DNA from: Propionicimonas sp.
GTDB taxonomy: Bacteria; Actinomycetota; Actinomycetes; Propionibacteriales; Propionibacteriaceae
Length of the DNA: 32,545 nt
Assembly: GCA_027492575.1 (NCBI GenBank)
Contig: JAPUEM010000178.1
Span: 1-32,545 of the forward strand
Reading direction: 5' to 3'
Position numbers and translations under genes: made by a program. The notes beneath the pieces were generated by a model that saw only the letters and a program-made list of their open reading frames with translations, was not told the origin of the DNA and made no database searches. Numbering within the stretch: position 1 is the first letter of the stretch; every line of letters begins with the position of its first letter. Below, piece by piece: positions 15,966 through 23,061 of the stretch.

Positions 15966-17090
15966 TCAGGCCAGGGTCGCCTTCATGCGGGAGACGGCTT
16001 CGGTGATGAGCTCGGGACTGGCGGCGAGGTTGATCCGGACCCACTGGCGGTGGGCGGGCGAGAAGTTCGCACCGGGCGAGAAGGCGACCCGGCCGCGCTC
16101 CAGGAAGGCGCCGGCGGGGTCGTCCAGGCCCAGGGCCGAGCAGTCGACCCAGGCCAGGTAGGTGCCCTCACCCGGGCGATAGACCGCGCCGGGCAGGTGC
16201 TCCGCGAGCAGGGAGGCGAGCAGCCGCTTGTTCGCCGCGATCTCGGACGACACCTCGTCCACCCAGCCCTGAGCCTCGCGCATCGCGGCGGTGTGGGCGA
16301 TCGCACCCCAGTGGCCCATCGCCTGCAAGGCCATCGGCGGCAGCTTGCGCAGCAGCGGCCCGGTCTCGGTGCCGCCGATGATCAGGCCGGCCTTGAAGGC
16401 GGCCAGGTTCCAGGCCTTGCCGGCGGACGTCGACACCACGGCATGCTCCCCGCCCGGCACCGCCAGCACCGACACGAACGGCACCCCGGGGTCGACGAGC
16501 CGGGCGTGGATCTCGTCCACCACCAACTGGACGCCGTACTGCACGCAGAGCCCGGCTACCGCGGTGAGCTCCTCGGCGGTGTGGACCGTCCCGTGCGGGT
16601 TGTGCGGGGAGCACAGCAGGTAGGCGGCCGGACGCTCGGCGAGCGCGGCTTCCAGCGCGGGCAGGTCGAGCCGGTCGGCGTCGTTGAGCGGCACCTCGAC
16701 CAGCCGGCGTCCGTAGCCGGTGACGACCTGCCGGAAGGGCGGGTAGATCGGCGGGTTGATCACCACGGCGTCGCCGGGCTGGGTGGTCACCGACAGCACG
16801 GCGAGGATGCTGTTCATCACGTCGCCGCCCTGCTTGATCTGCCGGTCGGCATCCAGCTCCAGCCCCCACACCGAGGAAGCCATCGCCGCGAACGCCTCGG
16901 CGTAGCCGCGTCCGTAGGGGTAGCCGGTGTCGCCCCGCTCGGCTGCCGTGGCCAGTGCCTCGATGACCGCCGGGTGCATCGCCACGTCCATCTCGGCCAC
17001 CCACAGCGGCAGCACGTCGGGATCGTAGGTGCGCCACTTCATGCTGGTGCGCCGGCGCAGTTCGGCTTCGGTCAGGGAGAGGATCGGCAT
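15966..17090 (-). CDS. MalY/PatB-type PLP aminotransferase / cystathionine beta-lyase
   Basis: 374-residue fold type I PLP enzyme of the MalY/PatB subgroup. The usual motifs are present: RRTSMKWRTYDPDVLPLWVA at the start, INPPIYPPF near 111-119, SPHNPHGTVH with Asn164, VVDEIHARL with Asp192, and SAGKAWNLA with Lys225 as the Schiff-base lysine. Relatives cleave cystathionine or cysteine-S conjugates, and E. coli MalY also represses the maltose system. A maltose locus lies 1-8 kb away here, but a regulatory link is only a possibility. ATG 17090 lies 7 nt after a TAGGGT -10 box, so the mRNA is probably leaderless. Confidence 0.9.
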   Translation of the reverse strand: MPILSLTEAELRRRTSMKWRTYDPDVLPLWVAEMDVAMHPAVIEALATAAERGDTGYPYGRGYAEAFAAMASSVWGLELDADRQIKQGGDVMNSILAVLSVTTQPGDAVVINPPIYPPFRQVVTGYGRRLVEVPLNDADRLDLPALEAALAERPAAYLLCSPHNPHGTVHTAEELTAVAGLCVQYGVQLVVDEIHARLVDPGVPFVSVLAVPGGEHAVVSTSAGKAWNLAAFKAGLIIGGTETGPLLRKLPPMALQAMGHWGAIAHTAAMREAQGWVDEVSSEIAANKRLLASLLAEHLPGAVYRPGEGTYLAWVDCSALGLDDPAGAFLERGRVAFSPGANFSPAHRQWVRINLAASPELITEAVSRMKATLA

Positions 17091-17097
17091 GGATCAG

Positions 17098-17165
17098 ACC
17101 CTATTCCCATCTGCTGATCCGGGCCGACCGGACTCGCCTGCGCGAACGGCCGGGCGGGGTAATGT
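17098..17165. promoter_or_regulatory. Divergent promoters of the aminotransferase and yciO-like genes, both leaderless
   Basis: On the minus strand TAGGGT (17098-17103) ends 7 nt before the aminotransferase ATG at 17090. On the plus strand TAATGT (17160-17165) ends 7 nt before the ATG at 17173. In both cases transcription would start at or next to the A of the start codon, as is common for actinobacterial leaderless genes. No ribosome site is seen at either start. Confidence 0.6.
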
Positions 17166-17172
17166 GGCAGGC

Positions 17173-17793
17173 ATGGCCAGGTACTTCGACGTCCACCCCG
17201 ACAATCCGCAGCCCCGGGCGATCTCGCAGGTCGCCGCCATCGTCGAGAAGGGCGGTCTGATCGCCTATCCGACCGACTCGGGGTACGCGCTGGGGACGAA
17301 GCTGGGCAATGCCGACGGCCTGCAGCGGATCCGGGCGATCCGCGGCCTCGGCCCGAACCATCACTTCACGCTGGTCTGCTCGGAGTTCGCCCAGCTCGGG
17401 CAGTACGTGCAGATGGACAACGACGTCTTCCGGGCCGTCAAGGCGCACACCCCCGGGCCCTACACCTTCATCCTCAAGGCCACTCGGGAAGCACCCAAGG
17501 CGATGCTGCACCCGAAGAAGAAGACCGTCGGCGTCCGGGTGCCGCGACACACCACGGCGTTGGCGCTGGTGCGCGAACTCGGCCCGCTGATGTCCAGCTC
17601 GCTGATTCTGCCGGACGAGGAGTACCCCATGATCGAGGGCTGGCAGGTGCTCGAGGAGCTCGGCGGCAGCCTGGACGCGGTCGTGGATTCCGGGGACGCA
17701 GGGCACCACATCACCACCGTCGTCGACCTCTCCGGGGACGAGCCCGAGGTCGTCCGCGTGGGTGCGGGGGATCCCTCGGCCTTCACCGACTGA
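17173..17793 (+). CDS. YciO/Sua5/YrdC-family L-threonylcarbamoyladenylate synthase-like protein
   Basis: 206 residues. The YrdC/Sua5 fold is marked by GGLIAYPTDSGYALGTKLG (32-50), NHHFTLVCSEFAQLGQYVQM, and GPYTFILKAT followed by KKKTVGVRVPRHT. The opening MARYFDVHPDNPQPRAI is typical of the YciO branch rather than of TsaC/Sua5 used for tRNA t6A. Family members bind threonine, bicarbonate and ATP, but the role of YciO itself is less settled. The start is fixed by the leaderless promoter spacing and by similarity. It converges on the LacI gene with a 5-base gap and no visible terminator. Confidence 0.88.
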   Translation: MARYFDVHPDNPQPRAISQVAAIVEKGGLIAYPTDSGYALGTKLGNADGLQRIRAIRGLGPNHHFTLVCSEFAQLGQYVQMDNDVFRAVKAHTPGPYTFILKATREAPKAMLHPKKKTVGVRVPRHTTALALVRELGPLMSSSLILPDEEYPMIEGWQVLEELGGSLDAVVDSGDAGHHITTVVDLSGDEPEVVRVGAGDPSAFTD

Positions 17794-17798
17794 ATCGG

Positions 17799-18854
17799 CT
17801 ACGCGAGCGCGCGGACCGACTCCGTCACCGCTCCGGTGGAGCCGCGGACGACCAGTTCCCCGCGGAAGAGCAGTTCGACCCGGGGGGCGGGGTTGCCCTC
17901 CAGTTCCTCCAGCAGGCTGGAGACCGCGGTGGCGCTCATCTCCTGCACCGGCTGGCGCACGGTGGTCAGCGGCGGATCGACGAAAGCCATGGTGGGGGAG
18001 TCGTCGTAGCCGACGATCGACACGTCCTCGGGCACCCGCAGGCCCAGCAGCCGGGCCGCCCGGATCGCGCCGAGGGCCATCAGATCCGAGCCGCACACGA
18101 TGGCGGTGTGGCCGGTCTCCAGCAGGCGGGTGGCCGCGGCCTGGCCGCCCTCGAGGGTGTAGAGAGTACTGACGACGTGCTGGTCGGGCTGGGTCACGCC
18201 GAGGGTGGCGCGCAGCGCATCCCCGAAGGCCTTGATCTTGCGCTGGCTGGGCAGGAACCGTGCGGGGCCGACCGCCAGGCCGATCCGCTCATGACCCAGG
18301 GAGGCCAGGTGCCGCACCGAGACATCCAGGACCGAGGCCTCGTCCACGCTGATGAAGGTGCCCTCCACGTCCTCCGCATAGCCGTTGACGAAGACCTGCG
18401 AGATCCCGCGGGCGCGCAGGTCGAGATAGCGCTGGTGGTCGGCGGCGGCGTCCGCGTGCAGGCCGGAGACGAAGACGATCCCGAGGACGCCCTGGTCGAG
18501 CAGCAGGGAGATGCACTGATCCTCGGTGGTGCCGCCGGGGGACTGCGAGCACAGCAGGGCGCCGTAGCCCTGCCGGGCCAGCCGGACCTCGATGGCCTGG
18601 GCGAAGGCGGCGAAGATCGGGTTAGCGAACTCCGCGACGATCACCCCGACCAGGCCCTCGGCCTTGGCGCGCAGGGCGACCGGACGTTCGTAGCCGAGCA
18701 TGTCCATCGCTGCCAGGACGGCCTGGCGGACGTCCTCGGAGGCCCCGGGCTTGCCATTGAGCACCCGCGACACGGTCGCGGTGCTGACATTGGCGGCCTC
18801 GGCGATGTCCAGCATGCGGGGACGCTGCGCGCGAGGGGCGCGCTTCTTCGTCAT
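17799..18854 (-). CDS. LacI-family repressor of the maltose/maltodextrin locus
   Basis: 351 residues. The LacI HTH and hinge lie at about 14-60 (MLDIAEAANVSTATVSRVLN, then a DVRQAVLAAMDMLGYERP hinge). A periplasmic-binding-like ligand domain follows, with GVIVAEFANPIFAAFAQAIE, VFVNGYAEDVEG, and the family signature SIVGYDDSPTMAFVDPPLTT near 275-295. ATG 18854 (MTKKRAPRAQRP) follows GGAG; upstream in-frame starts add residues unlike the family. It is divergent from the malE-like gene and the shared 189-base gap contains three palindromes, so it probably represses itself and the transport genes, with a maltose-type sugar as inducer (inferred). Confidence 0.92.
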   Translation of the reverse strand: MTKKRAPRAQRPRMLDIAEAANVSTATVSRVLNGKPGASEDVRQAVLAAMDMLGYERPVALRAKAEGLVGVIVAEFANPIFAAFAQAIEVRLARQGYGALLCSQSPGGTTEDQCISLLLDQGVLGIVFVSGLHADAAADHQRYLDLRARGISQVFVNGYAEDVEGTFISVDEASVLDVSVRHLASLGHERIGLAVGPARFLPSQRKIKAFGDALRATLGVTQPDQHVVSTLYTLEGGQAAATRLLETGHTAIVCGSDLMALGAIRAARLLGLRVPEDVSIVGYDDSPTMAFVDPPLTTVRQPVQEMSATAVSSLLEELEGNPAPRVELLFRGELVVRGSTGAVTESVRALA

Positions 18855-18907
18855 CGGTGGCTCCGTTCGGCTGTGAACATGGGCGTTCCACGCCATTGTG
18901 GTCGTGT

Positions 18908-18961
18908 CTTGCGCGCTCCGCAAGTAACTGTTATCGTACCGTTACGTAACGCGTTGCGCAA
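18908..18961. promoter_or_regulatory. Cluster of three palindromic operators (LacI-type)
   Basis: CTTGCG-5-CGCAAG at 18908-18924, CGTTACGTAACG at 18940-18951 (perfect, 12 bases) and TTGCGCAA at 18954-18961. The first and third share the TTGCG half-site. The middle one has a different core, so a second regulator is possible. The cluster sits in the divergent lacI-malE gap. Confidence 0.65.
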
Positions 18962-18983
18962 TCGCGTATTCAGGCGTTAATCT
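18954..18983 (+). promoter_or_regulatory. Promoter of the malEFG-glycosidase operon
   Basis: TTGCGC (18954-18959) and TAATCT (18978-18983) with an 18-base spacer. The -35 coincides with the TTGCGCAA palindrome, so repressor binding would directly block polymerase. The start codon is 60 bases downstream, after GAGGAAAGAGAG. Confidence 0.5.
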
Positions 18984-19043
18984 CGGATGCATCAGCACCG
19001 GTCGTGGAGACCGGCCACCCATCCTTCGAGGAAAGAGAGAACG

Positions 19044-20306
19044 ATGCGAAGGAGCATCATCACGATCGGCGTTGCGGCCCTGCTGGTCGCCCCGCTCGCC
19101 GCGTGCGGCAGCCCGGCTGCCACCACCGCCGCCCCCGAGCCCTCGGCCTCGGCCACCAGCGAGACCGCCGCTCCCACCACCGACTACTCCGGCGTCACCC
19201 TGACCATGTGGGTCGACCAGGATCGCTTCAAGGCCGTCGATGGCGCCGCGAAGCAGTTCGAGGCCGCCACCAAGGCCAAGGTCACCCTCGTCACCAAGGA
19301 CGCGGGCAAGATGCGTGACGAGTTCACCGCCGCCTTCGCCGCCGGCACCGCCCCCGACATCCTGCTCGGCGCGCACGACTGGCTGGGCACCTTCATCGAG
19401 AACGGCGCCGTGAGCCCCGTCCCGCTGGGCGACAAGGCCGCGGAGTTCACCAAGGTCGCCGTCGACGCCTTCACCTACGACGGCCAGACCTACGGCGTGC
19501 CGTACGCGATCGAGAACATCGCGATGATCCGCAACACCAAGCTCGCCGCCGAGGCGCCCGCCACCTGGGACGACCTGCTGGCCGCGTCCAAGGATTCGAA
19601 GGTTCCGGTCGCCCTGCAGGTGAGCGAGAACGGCGACGCGTACCACATGTACCCGCTGCAGACCTCCTTCGGCGCCCCCGTCTTCACCCAGGACGCCTCC
19701 GGCTCGTACACCACCGAGATCGCGATGGGCGGCGACACCGGTCACGCCTTCGCCGCCTGGCTCGCTGAGCAGGGCAAGGCCAAGAACCTGGTCGTCTCCA
19801 TGGACGGCGACAAGGCCAAGTCCGCCTTCATCAACGGCGAGACCCCGTTCTGGATCACCGGTCCGTGGAGCATCGCCGATATCGAGAAGGCCGGCTTGGA
19901 GATCTCCGTCGACCAGATTCCGTCGGCCGGCGGCCAGCCCGCCGCTCCGTTCTCCGGCGTCCAGGGCTTCTACGTCTCCTCCACGAGCGCCAACCCGATC
20001 GTCGCGGCGTACTTCCTGCTGAACTACATCGCCACCGAAGAGGTGCAGACCCAGCTCTACGAGGTGGGCAACCGCACCCCGGCGCTGACCGCCGCCGCTG
20101 ACAAGGCGCTGGCCAACGACCCGATCACCGCGGGCTTCGCTGCCGTCGCCGCGCAGGCCGTGCCGATGCCGGCCATCCCCGAGATGAACGCGGTGTGGAC
20201 CTACTGGGGCAAGACCCAGGTCGAGATCATCTCCGGCAAGGCCAAGGATCCGGCCAAGGCCTGGGACGACATGATCGCCGCCATCGAGAAGGACCTCAAG
20301 AAGTAG
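19044..20306 (+). CDS. malE: Maltose/maltodextrin ABC transporter substrate-binding lipoprotein
   Basis: 420 residues. The signal peptide has a lipobox LAAC with Cys21, then an Ala/Thr/Ser/Pro-rich linker to about residue 45. The mature part is a family 1 solute-binding protein: VTLTMWVDQDRFKAVDGAAK, GTAPDILLGAHDWLG, YDGQTYGVPYAIENIAMIRN, and FINGETPFWITGPWSIADI. It captures the sugar outside the membrane for MalF/MalG. The adjacent GH13 enzyme and LacI regulator favour malto-oligosaccharides. ATG 19044 is set by the ribosome site and signal peptide; an in-frame ATG at 18987 is too close to the -10 box. A strong hairpin series follows the stop. Confidence 0.93.
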   Translation: MRRSIITIGVAALLVAPLAACGSPAATTAAPEPSASATSETAAPTTDYSGVTLTMWVDQDRFKAVDGAAKQFEAATKAKVTLVTKDAGKMRDEFTAAFAAGTAPDILLGAHDWLGTFIENGAVSPVPLGDKAAEFTKVAVDAFTYDGQTYGVPYAIENIAMIRNTKLAAEAPATWDDLLAASKDSKVPVALQVSENGDAYHMYPLQTSFGAPVFTQDASGSYTTEIAMGGDTGHAFAAWLAEQGKAKNLVVSMDGDKAKSAFINGETPFWITGPWSIADIEKAGLEISVDQIPSAGGQPAAPFSGVQGFYVSSTSANPIVAAYFLLNYIATEEVQTQLYEVGNRTPALTAAADKALANDPITAGFAAVAAQAVPMPAIPEMNAVWTYWGKTQVEIISGKAKDPAKAWDDMIAAIEKDLKK

Positions 20307-20319
20307 GTCCGATCACCTG

Positions 20320-20474
20320 ATCGGCATTGCGGGGGCAAGGATTGCTCCCGCAATGCCGGTCGGCGTCAGCATCTCCGGTTCGCGTTGCGGGGGTTCCCTT
20401 CCGCATCGCTGGATCGTCCAACGAAATACCTCTGATCGGCGTTGCCACGAGGCCTCCTGCCCGGCATGCTGATC
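20320..20474 (+). other. Three tandem hairpins between malE and malF
   Basis: The 200-base malE-malF gap has no gene but three successive hairpins. The first, 20322-20337 with 20343-20358, has a 16-pair stem with one G-U and a 5-base loop. The second is 20382-20390 with 20401-20409 (8 of 9 pairs). The third, 20434-20446 with 20463-20474, has 12 pairs and one bulge. All three contain related GATCGGCATTGC or GCGTTGCGG segments. There is no T run after the first. In E. coli the malE-malF gap carries REP hairpins that stabilise malE mRNA, and the same purpose is inferred here. Confidence 0.75.
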
Positions 20475-20506
20475 GCTAGCAGAATCGCGTGAGAGGAACG
20501 GATCCC

Positions 20507-22117
20507 GTGGCCGTGTCAGAGCAGACCAAGCCAGCCAAACCCCCGGTGGAGGCGTGGAACTCCAAGACATTCTCGTGGGGCTTCGTGGTGAAGCTCCTGC
20601 TGATGTGCTTGGTGAACGCCTTCGGCCTCTACATCGTCTACGCGGCCTACTCCAACCAATCCTGGTGGATCCTCGCCGGGATGGCCGCCATCCTGGTCGC
20701 GGTCAACTACACCTACTTCACCAACCGCTTCACGCTGCCCGCGAAGTACATGCTCCCGGGCATCGTCTTCCTGCTGATCTTCCAGGTGCTCGCGGTCTTC
20801 TACAACGGCTACATCGCCTTCACCAACTACGGCGACGGCCATCGGCTCACCTCTCCGCAGGAGGCTGCGAAGTTCGCGCTGCTGCAGGACACCAAGTGCG
20901 TCCCGGGCGGCGCCTACTTCCCGATGGCCGCCGTCCGCCAGGACGCCGAGATCTTCATCGCCATCTCGAAGCCCGACGCCACCGTCTGGGTCGGCAACGA
21001 GGCAACGCCGATGGCCGAGGTTCCGGGGGCCGAAGTGGGCGCCGAGGGACAGATCGTTTCGGTGCCGGGCTACGCGATCGTGCCGCCGGCCGAGATCGGT
21101 CAGCAGTTGCAGGGCTTGAAGGCGCCGATCGGGGACGTGCCGGGTCAGGTGATCCAGGCTGCCGGAGTGATGGCCTGCGAAGCCGCGTCCACACTCTCCT
21201 GGGATGCGTCCGCACAGACCATCACCGACGCCGCCACCGGCACGGTCTACCACGCGACCGATCAGGGCTTCTTCCTCGCCGACGGCGAGAACGCCGGCTC
21301 GCATCGCTTCCGCACCGGCTGGCAGGTCTTCGTCGGCTTCGACAACTTCACCCGCGCCTTCTTCTCCGGCTCCGAATACGGCCAGTACTTCCTGTCGGTG
21401 ACGATCTGGACCTTCTCCTTCGCCCTGCTCTCGGTGCTGCTCACCTTCATCCTCGGCACCTTCCTGGCCATCGTCCTCAATGACGAGCGGGTGCAGGGAC
21501 GCAAGCTCTACCGCACCCTGCTGCTCTTGCCATACGCCTTCCCGTCCTTCCTGGGCGCGCTGGTCTGGCGCAACATGCTGAACGTGGACGGCTTCGTCAA
21601 CCAGATTCTCGGCGGCGTCGACATCGACTGGCTGCAGACCCAGACCGAGGGCGGCTATTGGCTGGCTCGCGGCGCCTTGCTGCTGGTGCAGCTGTGGCTG
21701 GGCTTCCCGTACATGTTCCTGATCTCCACCGGAGCGCTGCAGTCGCTCTCCAGCGAGATCAAGGAGGCCGCCATCGTGGACGGCGCCGGCCCGGCCAGGA
21801 TGTGGCTGCATGTCACCGGCCCGCTGCTGCTGATCGCGACCGCGCCGGTGCTGGTGGCCTCCTTCGCCTTCAACTTCAACAACTTCACGCTGATCTACAT
21901 GCTGACCAAGGGCGGGCCCTCGTTCGGGGCTACCGAACCGGTCGGCGCCACCGACATCCTGATCTCGATGGTCTACCGGATATCGGGGGTCGGCGGTGGC
22001 GCGGCACGGGCTGATCTCGGCCTGGCTGCGGCACTGTCGATCATTGTCTTCGTCATCGTCGCCGTGGTCTCGATCATCGGGTTCCGGCAGACCCGCAAGC
22101 TGGAGGAGATGGTCTGA
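20507..22117 (+). CDS. malF: Maltose/maltodextrin ABC transporter permease MalF
   Basis: 536 residues. N-terminal helices (about 25-80, with a third near 83-105) are followed by a ~160-residue extracytoplasmic insertion like the P2 loop of MalF. That loop holds two cysteines (TKCVPGG and VMACEAA) that could form a disulfide. A multi-helix permease core follows, whose coupling (EAA) loop reads SSEIKEAAIVDGAGPARMW near residue 420. GTG 20507 is preferred because GAGAGGA lies 9 bases upstream; GTG 20489 and 20513 are in-frame alternatives. The TGA overlaps the malG ATG (TGATG). Confidence 0.93.
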   Translation: MAVSEQTKPAKPPVEAWNSKTFSWGFVVKLLLMCLVNAFGLYIVYAAYSNQSWWILAGMAAILVAVNYTYFTNRFTLPAKYMLPGIVFLLIFQVLAVFYNGYIAFTNYGDGHRLTSPQEAAKFALLQDTKCVPGGAYFPMAAVRQDAEIFIAISKPDATVWVGNEATPMAEVPGAEVGAEGQIVSVPGYAIVPPAEIGQQLQGLKAPIGDVPGQVIQAAGVMACEAASTLSWDASAQTITDAATGTVYHATDQGFFLADGENAGSHRFRTGWQVFVGFDNFTRAFFSGSEYGQYFLSVTIWTFSFALLSVLLTFILGTFLAIVLNDERVQGRKLYRTLLLLPYAFPSFLGALVWRNMLNVDGFVNQILGGVDIDWLQTQTEGGYWLARGALLLVQLWLGFPYMFLISTGALQSLSSEIKEAAIVDGAGPARMWLHVTGPLLLIATAPVLVASFAFNFNNFTLIYMLTKGGPSFGATEPVGATDILISMVYRISGVGGGAARADLGLAAALSIIVFVIVAVVSIIGFRQTRKLEEMV

Positions 22118-23061
22118 TGTCAACCCTGAGCAAGACCAGCCCGACGCTGGAGAACCAGAACCGGATGAGCTTCGGCCGGTGGTTCGGCAGCGTGGGCCTG
22201 CGCCACATCGTGGGCGTCGTGGCCGTCCTCTTCGCGGCCTTCCCGATCGTCTACGTGATCTCCGCCTCGGTGTCGGCCAAGAACACCATGACCGACGCCA
22301 ACAACCTGTTCGCGACCTTCACCTGGGAGAACTACGCCATGCTCGGGTGCAACCCCGATCTGGCTGCCGACGCGAACAAGTGCGCGAAGGTGCAGTACTT
22401 CTATCAGTGGTTCGGCAACTCGCTGGCGATCTCGACGGTCACCGCCGTCGGCACTCTGCTGATGGGTGCGGCGGCCGCCTACGCGTTCTCGCGGTTCCGC
22501 TTCACCGGGCGCCGGTTCGGGCTGACCGCCCTGCTCGTGATCCAGATGTTCCCGCAGATGCTGGCCTTCGTCGCGATCCTCATCCTCATGACGGCGCTGG
22601 GGGAGGTGGCGCCGATCCTGGGCACCGGTTCGGCGGTCGCGCTGGTCGCGGTCTATCTGGGCGGCGCGCTGGGGGCCAACACGTTCCTGATGTACGGCTT
22701 CTTCAACTCGATCCCGCAGACCCTGGACGAGGCCGCGAAGATCGACGGCGCCACCCACGCCCAGACCTACTGGACGATCATCCTGCCGCTGGTGATCCCG
22801 ATCCTCGCGGTGACCGCGCTGTTGAGCTTCATCGGGACCTTCGGCGAGTACATCATGGCCAGCGTGGTGCTGGGCAGCGGTTCGCAGGCGGCCTGGACGC
22901 TGCCGATGGGTCTCTACCAACTGGTGGGTGACAGCCGGGCGCCCGAGTTGACGCTCTTCTCCGCCGGCGCGGCGATCGCGGCGCTGCCGGTGCTGCTGCT
23001 CTTCCTCTTCTTGCAGAAGTACATCGTCTCCGGGCTGACCGGTGGAGCCGTGAAGGGCTGA
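22117..23061 (+). CDS. malG: Maltose/maltodextrin ABC transporter permease MalG
   Basis: 314 residues with about six membrane helices. The EAA loop is PQTLDEAAKIDGATHAQTYW near residue 205, the docking site for the ATPase. The first extracytoplasmic loop has two cysteines (LGCNPDLAADANKCAKV), absent from the enterobacterial protein as far as I recall. The start overlaps malF by one base and the stop overlaps the glycosidase start, so the whole operon is translationally coupled. No malK/msiK ATPase gene is present in the window. Confidence 0.94.
   Translation: MSTLSKTSPTLENQNRMSFGRWFGSVGLRHIVGVVAVLFAAFPIVYVISASVSAKNTMTDANNLFATFTWENYAMLGCNPDLAADANKCAKVQYFYQWFGNSLAISTVTAVGTLLMGAAAAYAFSRFRFTGRRFGLTALLVIQMFPQMLAFVAILILMTALGEVAPILGTGSAVALVAVYLGGALGANTFLMYGFFNSIPQTLDEAAKIDGATHAQTYWTIILPLVIPILAVTALLSFIGTFGEYIMASVVLGSGSQAAWTLPMGLYQLVGDSRAPELTLFSAGAAIAALPVLLLFLFLQKYIVSGLTGGAVKG

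Noticed and set aside
15966..17090. Aminotransferase as a dedicated MalY regulator of the maltose operon
   Set aside because: It matches the MalY/PatB family, but there is no MalT here, the mal genes have a LacI regulator, and it is separated from them by other genes. The link is not supported.
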